Part shown: positions 9,201 to 18,500 of the stretch, piece by piece
Numbering within the stretch: the stretch's first letter is position 1
Layout: the number at the start of each line of letters is the position of its first letter
From: a virus
Strand: one strand, 5' to 3'
IMG/VR virus record: IMGVR_UViG_3300009151_000177
Location: 1 to 37,180 of that record
DNA: 37,180 bases
Notes under the pieces: model-generated
Seen by the model: the letters and a program-made list of their open reading frames with translations, nothing else
Databases searched by the model: none
Told to the model about the DNA's origin: nothing
Translations under genes and position numbers: made by a program

Positions 9201-10017
9201 GAACGGTGGTAGCACCGGATATAATAATTGGTGATAGAAATGTGTTAATAATAGCATCATATGTTACATTAGTGCCGCTGAATGTGACCGCTCCTGTCTT
9301 GTTCCAGATTGGGAGGGTCGATCCCTGTCGGAACTGGCCTATACTTAACCCAGCACCGAGTGTACTTGCAATATTTAATGTGCCAGTTCCTGCGAAAGTT
9401 ATTGGACCATCCATAATAATGGAGGCAACTGCCGATGCTATGCTATGTGTTACTGTATATGGCATTGCCGCATCCAACGATGTCAGCGTTGATCTTATCG
9501 TGGAAGAAGACCCACCGGTAAGTGCAAAAACGGTTCCTGTTCCTGTGGTTGTGATAGTACCCAGCACTGCACCATCGCCATCGTATATTGCAACCCCAGC
9601 AGGTAAGTGCGTATCGGCTGTTAGTGTTAATGTGGTTGCGGTGGTTGTTCCCGCTATGTTAAGGAAGGAAGATTGCAAAAACCCAAACGAATTACCATCA
9701 AAGATTACGGTATCTATTGACGTTGGTACAGCTGCACCAGTGACTGCTGCGGTCATCAGCTGCGATCCCGCTATGGCTCCTCCTGATATCACGTAAGTCA
9801 ATCCACTCCCGGAAACAATAGTTCCGAGCAGTCCATTTATTTGGTTGTAAACCTTAGTGCCGGCTACTAGGTTGACAGTTGGTGCTACACTAGTTATAAC
9901 CAATGATGTTGGTGTTGGGCATGATGCAACAAACCCCTGTGACAACAGACTCCAATGTGTTGTAGTTGTATCCCAAGTCCCGGTACCACCAACCCAATAT
10001 AATGTTCTTGCTGCCAT
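6262..10017 (-). CDS. Giant solenoid-like fibre/adhesin protein, 1251 aa
   Basis: The protein begins MAARTLYWVGGTGTWD, preceded by a strong AGGAG site 7 nt before ATG. WVGGTGTWD---T-WS is a hairpin typical of autotransporter-like beta-solenoid passenger domains. The rest is a long Gly/Thr/Ser/Asn/Ile-rich succession of short strands. Many loops carry single Cys residues, particularly between residues about 270 and 430. This suggests stacked rungs, although fold prediction was not run. It ends GSFFDVF. It is a paralog of the protein starting at 2656. It sits 12 bp downstream of the 766-aa fibre gene. A surface adhesin or depolymerase-like fibre is inferred; no catalytic motif was recognised. 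Confidence 0.8.
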   Translation of the reverse strand: MAARTLYWVGGTGTWDTTTTHWSLLSQGFVASCPTPTSLVITSVAPTVNLVAGTKVYNQINGLLGTIVSGSGLTYVISGGAIAGSQLMTAAVTGAAVPTSIDTVIFDGNSFGFLQSSFLNIAGTTTATTLTLTADTHLPAGVAIYDGDGAVLGTITTTGTGTVFALTGGSSSTIRSTLTSLDAAMPYTVTHSIASAVASIIMDGPITFAGTGTLNIASTLGAGLSIGQFRQGSTLPIWNKTGAVTFSGTNVTYDAIINTFLSPIIISGATTVLGGSGWSCSGGWSGGYTGQLLGSYGTANASASSVTLTSGTIDISVYITCTNYTQTTGTNNGLEIRCSSLGGNVTLNGGTLNSSFIYCGAFVMSGATSINSGYTDCSTYVQNAGTSNYFDMTGGIFASGAITHFAGLIDVGLMDCSNYIATGTTAASLNGTNININGNNSTVVAATNPLWTTNSALSASIFNYTYIGAVGTRIITVQSPGGAAVTHSFGSATDIVSITTGSVLSILDLTNFTGTVAGGDFSLDNSYNSITAGWAGTITPPTISPIGWTNTGTITYIGTGSTFQDTLRGIGVGSTMTTTGIITNPIVAQCTGSGSLGFSPLSPCIITTGSFTLISGTVISNNNLVCSSFTITPNALTRYVDFSSGGITVTGGGTSISVPTTSANLVNCSVASGSIINIANSSATLTLSTGTQAPTYNIANNVCSNISCSINPQTFANSRIQAIFNCTSRTLTANTIILNSSNIAVGQIYTTSTSTSFNITPSAGNITGLPGVTTPTQLMTTGTRALVQVPGALGATNMRKLETNSITINTGDNVYYSGHLIGNVTAGGTYTLSIPINVTNIFYALSSVLVDIVSPTYFSGNVVTSFVSTSSITVPVNSAIYDTLGTLVGNITTAGTYVAATLVPVANGITRSAQVLSYTPTATNTVNLVSGHYYGGLYFYNFSGHVPNITSTICGDLLLSPSMVFMSGAQAGANTLTFSDSFNGQMSMITPNGLTIDCPINIKANTMSTISLGSDLIIGSTRNLSLTSGSFYDSGWSINVGSFSSTGTATRSIGFGGTWSIAGTGACWNISGTGITTSFVYAGSNGMSTGHEYTNIVLTDSSTAGRTFAGNSLQYGTVQIGTTPGDATASITTFTGNNSFYSLINNKASGTIKFTAGSTTNTALFQLQGATITSDTTAVHYLVNNSALYVPPISLNYKNDWLCEPITLSYSAASSNPNTVKCFAGATSTFGTSVSGWIHGYPSTGSFFDVF

Positions 10018-10020
10018 ATT
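9979..10020. repeat. 42-bp direct repeat, copy B (start of 1251-aa gene)
   Basis: Identical to 2618-2659 in sequence and orientation, encoding the same first 13 residues of the paralogous solenoid protein. The mismatch that ends perfect identity is at 9978 (T here, A at 2617); identity resumes for seven more bases. Confidence 0.9.
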
Positions 10021-10029
10021 GTTCTCCTA

Positions 10030-12330
10030 TTAGAACTGGGTAGTTGCGGAAACTACATCCCACACTGAATCTGCACCATTGTATACACAAGCAACATAAG
10101 TAGTTTTAGATGCTACTACAGTTGATGCTGGGAGATAACTACCCATAGCTCTATATGATGATTGCCATGTGACAGTTTGAACCACGCCATTATCCTTAAG
10201 TCTTATAATTAATTTCTGTCCATCGACTGCGGTGCCTGTTGGGTTGTTAATTGTTATTGCGACTGCTTGTGCTGTTACGCTAGATTGGTAATGCATACAT
10301 CCAGCACTAACTGTTATTGGTAGATTTGACGTATTTGCGATACTTGTTGTTGTCAATTGAGACTGCCATGATGGGATGCCACCAGCAGCAACTGTTGTTA
10401 ATACTTGACCGGCTGATGTTGAATTTGCTGTATATGCATGTGCAATTCCCGTCCCATAACCAATCCCATTTGCAGTTGCTGTTGCTGTTGAGTTTGTGCC
10501 GCCATATGCAATACCGATGACACCTGCGTTCCATGTTCCTGTACTTATAATACCTGTAGTTACTAACGATGACGACCCTGCTAACGGGGATGCTCCGATG
10601 CTATTATATGATATTGTTACTGCGGCTCCACCATTAAAGGTACTGCCTGGTGCTGTACCCGCGCCACCGGTAGTTATTGTTAGTGATGCTGATGTATTTC
10701 CTGCGGTGCCATCAATATTAACGCCGGTTAATGTCTGAGCACCTGTCGCTCGACTTAATGTAATTGCGGTAGTTCCAATGTAGTGTGTTGAATTTGTTAA
10801 TACTGCACTAGGGATAGTTCCTAATAAATTACCGGCAGTTAATGATGTTAAGGCAGCCCCCGATACTGTGCCAAATGAACCGGACCATGTGCCTGATGAT
10901 ATGGTACCGACGCTAGTTAAACTAGATGCGGTAATACCTGAACCTAATGTAGATCCTGATAATACAGTCGTTCCCGCAATTTTATAAACTTTTCCTGTAT
11001 ACAGATTAACGTTTTCAGAACTTGTCCATGCGGTGTTTGCGTTGTCATAATTAAGTGTTTTGTTCGTTGCGCCTATCAAAGTAACACCACCACCATCGGC
11101 AGTAACATTTGTTGGTGTTGCTACGTTGCCTAATGTGATATTATTATCTACTGCAATTATATTTTGTACGTTAAATGATGCAGATGCTCCATTCACTATT
11201 AAATTTCCGGCAACTGTAACGTCACTAGAAAATGTCATACTATTGGTAAATCCTGATTTACTGTCAGTGTATGATTTTGCTTGTGACAATGCTGATCCAA
11301 CATTGGCTTGTGTCCATGTATTAGCTGCGTTGAGTCCAGCTCCTGTATTAGCAAATGCTTGTGACAATGCTGACCCAACATTGCCTTGTGCCCATGTGTT
11401 TGCTGAATTTATGTAGTTGTTTAATGTGTTTGCCGCTGCTGATGATGCTATTGTTGTTGTACTTGTTGATATGATAGAGCTGCTTATCATATTAGCGGTC
11501 ATTATTCTCGAATATGTGCCACTAGCATTCACGTCTAATATGTCCCAATACAAACTAGACTCGTTCCATCGTATTTCTGAGTTTGCTCCGGCAGCTGATC
11601 TGTTGACGGTGTATGATGCATTCTGTGCAGCTGCGCCTGAGTTTAGTGTGAATGTTGGTGATGTGTATGTTGTCGGACCTGATTGAATATAATTCCCTGT
11701 TATTGTTAATGCTCCGGTAACTACCAAAGTACCCACATTCGCACTAGTCACATTTGCTGTACTAGTAACAATCAAATTCGATGTTGTTGTGTTTGTTGCT
11801 ATTGTGAGTGTATTTGCGTTGAGTATGTTGTTGTTACTACGACTAGTAACTGTGAGGTTGTTTGTTGTTGTGTTTGCTCCGATTACAACATTATTTGCTA
11901 CGGTTAGTGCATTACCACTGCCTAGTATATTCCCGATGCCATAAATGGTTGTGTTTCCATACATTAATGTGTTATTGGCTACTATAAGACCATTCGCAGT
12001 CCCGTTAGCTGTTAGTGTGCTTCCAATGTTTGCGGTGCCATATGTGGAGATACTCAATCCGGAATTGGCTAGTGTTAATTGACCGCCGACCCATAGGTTG
12101 TTGCTAATGTTTGCCGACGATCCTATCCCTGTCACTGATAATTTACCACCAACTGTGGTGTCATTTTTAACAAGAAGTCCCAATGGTATTCCATTTAGTG
12201 TTAGTAGTCCGGAATCTTTTGTCCATGCTTGGGATCCAATATAATTGATTTCATTAGCCATTGCGTTTGTGTTAACAATCCAATCGCCAAAAGTGTTTGT
12301 ATATTGTAGGATGTTTATTGTATTTGCCAT
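10030..12330 (-). CDS. Long tail fibre protein, 766 aa
   Basis: The protein begins MANTINILQYTNTFGDW and has an N-terminal domain (to about residue 110) of a type common in fibre proteins of T4-like marine phages (GDW, N-MANEINYIG, KLSVTGIGSSA). A shaft of Asn/Thr/Ala repeats follows, with repeated ANTLTIATN-like strands near residues 140-230. Near residues 310-350 there are two copies of an NVGSALSQA alpha-helical repeat. Residues about 510-560 include the fibre motif ATGAQTLTGV. The last about 70 residues (DGQKLIIRLKD ... WDVVSATTQF) repeat the C-terminal module of the 239-aa protein. AAGGTC lies before ATG. It starts 3 bp after the 72-aa coiled-coil gene, so it is co-transcribed with it. 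It is likely a main host-recognition fibre. Confidence 0.85.
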   Translation of the reverse strand: MANTINILQYTNTFGDWIVNTNAMANEINYIGSQAWTKDSGLLTLNGIPLGLLVKNDTTVGGKLSVTGIGSSANISNNLWVGGQLTLANSGLSISTYGTANIGSTLTANGTANGLIVANNTLMYGNTTIYGIGNILGSGNALTVANNVVIGANTTTNNLTVTSRSNNNILNANTLTIATNTTTSNLIVTSTANVTSANVGTLVVTGALTITGNYIQSGPTTYTSPTFTLNSGAAAQNASYTVNRSAAGANSEIRWNESSLYWDILDVNASGTYSRIMTANMISSSIISTSTTTIASSAAANTLNNYINSANTWAQGNVGSALSQAFANTGAGLNAANTWTQANVGSALSQAKSYTDSKSGFTNSMTFSSDVTVAGNLIVNGASASFNVQNIIAVDNNITLGNVATPTNVTADGGGVTLIGATNKTLNYDNANTAWTSSENVNLYTGKVYKIAGTTVLSGSTLGSGITASSLTSVGTISSGTWSGSFGTVSGAALTSLTAGNLLGTIPSAVLTNSTHYIGTTAITLSRATGAQTLTGVNIDGTAGNTSASLTITTGGAGTAPGSTFNGGAAVTISYNSIGASPLAGSSSLVTTGIISTGTWNAGVIGIAYGGTNSTATATANGIGYGTGIAHAYTANSTSAGQVLTTVAAGGIPSWQSQLTTTSIANTSNLPITVSAGCMHYQSSVTAQAVAITINNPTGTAVDGQKLIIRLKDNGVVQTVTWQSSYRAMGSYLPASTVVASKTTYVACVYNGADSVWDVVSATTQF
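11279..11319. repeat. Near-identical 41-bp repeat in the fibre gene, copy 1
   Basis: Pairs with 11357-11397, 78 bp (26 codons) away, with four mismatches by eye. Both encode NTW-Q-NVGSALSQA, apparently an alpha-helical rung of the 766-aa fibre shaft duplicated in tandem. Confidence 0.8.
11357..11397. repeat. Near-identical 41-bp repeat in the fibre gene, copy 2
   Basis: Second copy of the unit at 11279-11319. The spacing is a whole number of codons, so unequal exchange would change shaft length without breaking the frame. Confidence 0.8.
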
Positions 12331-12333
12331 TTA

Positions 12334-12552
12334 CTAGACCTTATTGATTAGTTCGACCATTAGATTCTTTATCTCGGACATATCGGATTTGATGATGTCG
12401 ATCTCTTCTTTTAGTGTATTTATCTCTTGTTTTTGGAGACTTAGTAGTTTAACTTTGTTGTAATACTCGTTCTTATCATTAACATCCGTGTTAATGATTG
12501 CCATTGAATTTGTATCTCTAATAAAGTTAGTTCCTGTAATTTGAACGTACAT
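12334..12552 (-). CDS. Small coiled-coil protein, 72 aa
   Basis: The first half reads MYVQITGTNFIRDTNSMAI, then INTDVNDKNEYY; the second half is a Lys/Glu-rich coiled coil (QKQEINTLKEEIDIIKSDM). I recognise this layout (a TNFIRDTNSMAI-type opening followed by a coiled coil) as a small uncharacterised protein beside structural genes in many T4-type phages. Its ATG overlaps the DUF4815 stop codon by one base (TAATG), which suggests translational coupling. It stops 3 bp before the 766-aa fibre start. It may assist fibre or DUF4815 assembly, but no function is established. Confidence 0.8.
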   Translation of the reverse strand: MYVQITGTNFIRDTNSMAIINTDVNDKNEYYNKVKLLSLQKQEINTLKEEIDIIKSDMSEIKNLMVELINKV

Positions 12553-15500
12553 TATGTGTATGTTCCGCTTGGTAGTGCTAATGCTCTAATATCACTTAAG
12601 AACGGTACATTAGTATTGTCATTAGTTAACATTACCGCTTTTATGGCAAACTGTACAAATTTATTATAGGTTTGTCCATTGGTGCTGACATATGATATAT
12701 TGTTATTGGCTGCGTTGAGTATTCCCGGTGCCCATTGGTATTCAATAAGATTTGATCTGTCTGTTGAATATACATTTCTATTTGAGATTTGGGTCATGAT
12801 TTGCCAATGTTGGTCTGTAAATTTTGACGAGTCTGCGGAGTTAAGTATCTTATAGTATATTACAATATCAGCCCCTGCTGGTTTATATGCAGTATAGTAT
12901 ACTCTAAGGTCGCCAGATTCATTGTCTGGTGTTAGCGTCACCGGTTTAGTTATATATTTTGCATAACTATTTCCGCCCTTTGCTGAGGTTTCTCCATATA
13001 CAGTAACAACAGCATTAACATTTCCTGATCTAGTACTTGGGTCATTGATTGTTATTGTAGGTGTAGTTAGGTATCCCGAACCTGGGTTTGTGACATATAC
13101 TGATGTGAGGTTGCCTGATGTTGTTTTATATGCTACCACTGCTTGATTGTTACCAACATCTGGTGCTGATATTGTGACATTCATTGTGGCTACATTATAC
13201 CCAGTACCAGTATTTGTGATCTGTATCTTGCTAGTATCCATACCCATATTATTGATATAATATAATACAGTATATGCGGTTATCCCATCGTCAGCAAGAA
13301 CTGGACTGACGTTTTTATCATTAGATGTCAGTTTTGCTAGAAATTGGATAGAGTTATTTGATGTATTTAGTAATATCCGCTCACCGAGTCCATCGTTCAA
13401 ATGCAAATTATCTTGAGTTGGTGCGGCAAACCCACCCGGGGACACACTTGAAAATGCTGTTGGTTGTAGTGTGTTAGTTAATGTTGTGCTATATTGGTAA
13501 TCTATTTTAGTTGCTGTTGGTGTGAACTCTGTGGTAGTAAAGTTTAATGCGTGTACTGGTGTGTTTGCAGTATATTTAGAATATAAGTTGGAGACTATAT
13601 TTGGATTAATACCATACAACACATCACTAGTTCCTAATTTTCGTTTTGGTAAGTTTATTGGTAACACAAAGTCCAAGCTTGGTGTTATACTTGTATTGAA
13701 CACGCATTGTTTTATAGTAAACATTAAATCTTTAGTTTGGTCTGGTGTCCATGTGATTGAGTTTTGTGACTCGAACAACGAACCAATGTATGGGGCACCG
13801 CCAATCTTTGGTACTCCCGTTACGACACCACCTGGTTGTGCTGGTGCTGTGGACTTATACAGACCATCTATGGTCTTGTTTTGTTCACCAAAATATAGAG
13901 TATAGTTTTTTGATGATGACTGTATCATTATCGCATACAATATACCAGGCTGTATGTAAACTGGTGCTTGGAATTTGAATGTTGTTGCTGTTGTTGAACT
14001 TAGGTAATGTGGTGCATTTGATGTAACTACCTCTGAAGGCTTCAGTATTGTGGTCGAATAGTGTAATGATTTTCCATTAGGGACTCCGTTTATTGTATCA
14101 ACTATAGAAACTTTTATGTCAGCGACTTTATCTTTTGACTGGAAGAATAGATCAACCGAGCTAACGAATACCCCATTTGGGTATGTGTTTTTATCTATTA
14201 TAAATGACTGGGCCAGCGCATCTAAAGTTGAAACATTTGGGTTTGCTGTTGGTGACAATGACTGTTGTGCGACTGGGATTATTGGTATTGCTGATGCGTC
14301 GATTGACGCGGATAGGCTCTCTACTCCAGAAATATTTCCTGATGTGAATATAGCCTCGGCATATGTTGTTGCCGTATCTGGTGACATTGGATCAGTCCTG
14401 TTATCTAATCGGAATGTTCGCTGTCCGTTGTAGAAATTTGATCCGGGCACGTTGAATATGCCCACAAACTGGCCGTGGTCGTCTGTGGATTTTTGCGGAA
14501 TTGCGTTGCCCTTAGCTATAGCATTTGCTGTACTAAACTCAACTCCATCTATAGTATATGTTGACGTTATATCACCACCAAATATTGTATTAATGCCTAT
14601 ACTAATATCAACAGGGGTTTGTACTGTTATTGTGTTTGTTGCTTTATCATATCCGGTAATTAAAGTAGGAAACCATTCAGTAGACGTGATGTATTTTGGT
14701 GGTTGTGTTCCGACGCCGTATGCGGCGTTCCACTTTTTGACATCACTAGCATAATTTGCGCTATATACAGGATCACCATCGCCAGCGTATTTTGGTAATG
14801 GTGGTATGTACATTGCACCATATGTGTATCCAGTTATGCTAAACGCTTTAACCGTTATTGTGCTTCCAACATATATTGTATTTGCTGCGGTTAGTGCATC
14901 AAAATCCAATATTAATTTTGTTACTTTTTCATAATACGAACCGCCACCGATCATTGCTGTTTCAGTGCCCGCTGCTGGTGTGTATGATAAATTTGGTGGA
15001 GTGACGGTATTGAATAATAAATACACCTCACCTTCGCTCGCCTCATTAGGGTCAGTAAATTCATCACCGTCCGCTCCTTGGCTAGTTACTGGGCCTAATG
15101 TGAGAGCAAATGAAGAGTATCCTCTAGTCGCACTTGATGTTGAGTAGTTTAGGGTTTGTGTGTTTACTGCGGACCAACTTATTGTATTAATACCTGCGGC
15201 TAATGTTACTGCGTATGTATATACTGTCCCCGTATATTTCATGGGTAGTGTCAGTACAGTGGTTCCGTTCACCTGTATAGTTGCCGAACCATAGCAATCC
15301 GCTGTTATTAAATACGATCCTGCTTTAGTTATATTAATTTTGTGTGATGCGGCAAAAGTCCCACCATTTGAATTTGGCGGGAGAATGGCGTCCCATACAC
15401 CATACTGGTTTAGGAAATCCGAGAAGCCATATTTACCCCAAGTTGTCGCATTTGCTGTACGTGTACCTGTAGGTACTAATGGTGATTTGTATATTGTAGC

Positions 15501-18500
15501 AGCGGCGGTTAAAGGGTTTAATACCTGAGTATAACCGCCGCCAACGTGTGTTACTTTCCCATTGTGGTGGATTGCGTGTAATCCACCACCAGACCCGGCA
15601 GGTAAAACCACATTACCTGAACCTGTTGTCCCATTTGGTAAAAAGTTACCATGTGAATCGAAATATGCATTTATTAATAATGTTGATGTTGATTCTGGTG
15701 GTGGGTTTATTGTAGTTGCCACATATAACGTAACGGTGTTGCTGCTAGTTACTGTAGTAGAAACTACTCTACCAATAGGAAAGAATGTACTAATGTTTGA
15801 TTCGTAGAATCCTATGATGTTGTCATCGTAGAATGTTCCGGTGACATCTTTAAGTAGGATAACATTTGGTGATGTTACCCACTTGTCAACGTTAGTGCCA
15901 TCGAACCAACATGACACTGGAGAGTTGTGCGTTAGTCCTTTAGCTCTTATGATAAGTTCTTGCGCTCTTATAAATGGAGCTACTGCAGAGTTGGTGACAT
16001 ATCCTTTATTAGTAACAAGTCCTTGGGAAACCGCCTTTGATACTTCGGCGGTGGTTAATCCGACAGTTTGACTGATGTATGATTGAGTCACCGCCCCCTG
16101 TGATGGGTTGGTTGCTGTTGTGGTTCCAACAAGTGACGCAAAGTCTCCTGCATTAGTTAAGTTCATAGCACCTGGATATTGTGCCATCTGTAGGTGCGGT
16201 GTGCTGATAGTTATTGATGGTGGTTCTATGCTATTAACCCAGTTGTCTATGGGTGGGTTAATAGTCATGACACCTGTAGACGTTATCACATCAAATGGAT
16301 TGGCGGATATTACTGACGTAGCGAACGGCTGATTAATAAGTATATTTGTGCTATATGGTAGTGTGAAAATGTTGGTGGTGCCATGTCCCAGACTATCTAC
16401 TGCATAATTATCGGTGCCCTTGTGGGTGCTGAATGAGTTAAGAACATCTACGTGGTGTAATTGATAATTGTCTATTTCTGTTATTGGGTATAGTTGACCT
16501 TTTCTAATGTTTATGTTTGCAGAATAATCTGGGTTTGAGGTATCGGCTGCGCTAAAGTCGGCAAAGGTGTCTACCAATATTCCATTTTTAAATCTATTGA
16601 GTCCCTTCGAATCTGGGACTTGCAGTGCATTTGTGTGTTGTTCCATCAAACTTAGTGATGTGTAATATTCTAGATTATTTACTTGTGACTGTAATGCTGT
16701 GATGTCCGATTTAGCCCATCGCTTGTGTGGTATTTTATCTATACTCAGGTTTGATGGTATTGTTGGTATTCTCACGCCAAGTGCACTTTCTCCAGATAAA
16801 GAAGAAGGTCCTTCGCCTTGTACGTATGACGTATATGGGTCTAATGCGATATTAGCTAGAACCAACGATCCCGCAGGTGCTGTTGGGAATATTGGATTTA
16901 GTGATGGTGCTCCTTTAATTATTGAGAAAACTTTGTCTTTAGATAATATTAACTTATCTTTTCTCCCTAAGTAATATGAGTAATTGCACATGTGCACCGA
17001 TTCGTTTTTTGGTAATAATACCCCGTGTGTATCTTTGCCGTCAATATTTGTTGTTGCCGTATATTCCCAGCCAGGGTTAGCTATCATATTCTTTCGACTT
17101 GGTCGGAAATCTATACAATCTCCTAAATTATACGTTATGCCATTTGACGCCACGTATACTGGTATATTTGCTATAGACGTTTCTGGTGGTGTTGCGTTCA
17201 TGTATGAGTTTATGTTAAAATATCCATCACCACCAGAATGTAGATAATAGTTAAATACCACGATAATATCACCTATTGGGAAAGTGCATCCTTCCCGTAA
17301 TTTGATGTATGAATGTTGGTATTGTGAATCTAACTGTCCATCATTAAATGTAAATGATGTGGTAATGTCGGTGTATTGTGACAATAGTCCTGTTGGGGTT
17401 ACTCCGCTGGTTCTCATGTCGTATACTTTTACTACTGTTTTCACATCAGCTACGTACAGAGGGATCTTAATTGTATTAACCGCTGCTCGTAATATAAGAA
17501 CCTGCCCTGATGGGTTTCCTGCCGCCACAGTAAATTGTACGTTTGCTACACTATTTGGGTTGGTGAATGTTCCTGAATATGTAGTATTACCTTTAATGAT
17601 AGTTTTATATTTAAATATATTAGTGTTGTCCGCACTGGGTGTAAACATACTAGCAATAACAGCAATTCCGCTAGATTTGCCTGCATATGCTGGGGCTACG
17701 AACTTTATGGATGTGTTTGAAAGTACTATCGCAGAATTACCAGAATCATTGAATGGTAGTGTGTTACCAGTAGTTGTGTCTATTACTGTAAATAACTGAT
17801 TGAATGGTTCTCCATAGAATGATTGGTTCACTGAACCAATAAACAAAGAACTGTTGTTTGATTTTATTGTTAGGTTGCCACTGCCATCAAACCCAAGACC
17901 TCTGAATGTTTGGGTTGTGTAATAACTTGAACTAGTAGCACTGCCAACATATGACATACCAAGCTGAGCTATTAATTCTGGTTTTTGTGCACTTTGTAAA
18001 ATAGTGGTGTACCCTTGTTTACCATTAACATTTATGTTAGCGTTGGCCGTTAGTGCATATGTGGCATTTGCCTGAACTATAGAATTAGTGTTTGTTTTAT
18101 TGAATGCGATAGTAAATGTACTGGTCGTGTCTGGGGCAACGAATAGTGTTGGGGTTACTTTTGCTGTTTTAGTTGATCCATTATATTCAGATAACACGAC
18201 TACCTGACTAGCCCCGGTGCCGCTGTTAATCGTTAATGTTGATCCATTGTATGCATTATTGGCATTCGAAAACTTACCAGTAATATCATAGAATGTAATG
18301 GAAGTTGTGCTGCTACCCGAGGTTGAGTTTCCAGTTAGTGAGTATGTGTTAATGTCTGAAACGTGAGCATTGTAAACAAACGTGTTTGCTAATGCTAAAT
18401 TTGTAGCATATTGGTAATCTAGCTGTCGTATTAATGCACTACCAACTAAAGTGGAACTATATGTAGTTGAGTTAGTTGATACTATGTTTGCTGCAGTTAC

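Noticed and set aside
309-11686. Many plus-strand open frames of 60-200 codons across the fibre genes (for example 9206-9796)
   Set aside because: They lie antisense inside long minus-strand genes rich in Thr/Ala/Asn/Ser codons, whose complement rarely makes stops. They lack ribosome sites and have Val/Pro/Ile-rich composition without domains.
12416-12423. GATAAATA (leftward), one mismatch from a late promoter, before the 766-aa fibre
   Set aside because: It has one mismatch, in an otherwise strictly conserved octamer, and lies inside the 72-aa coding region.
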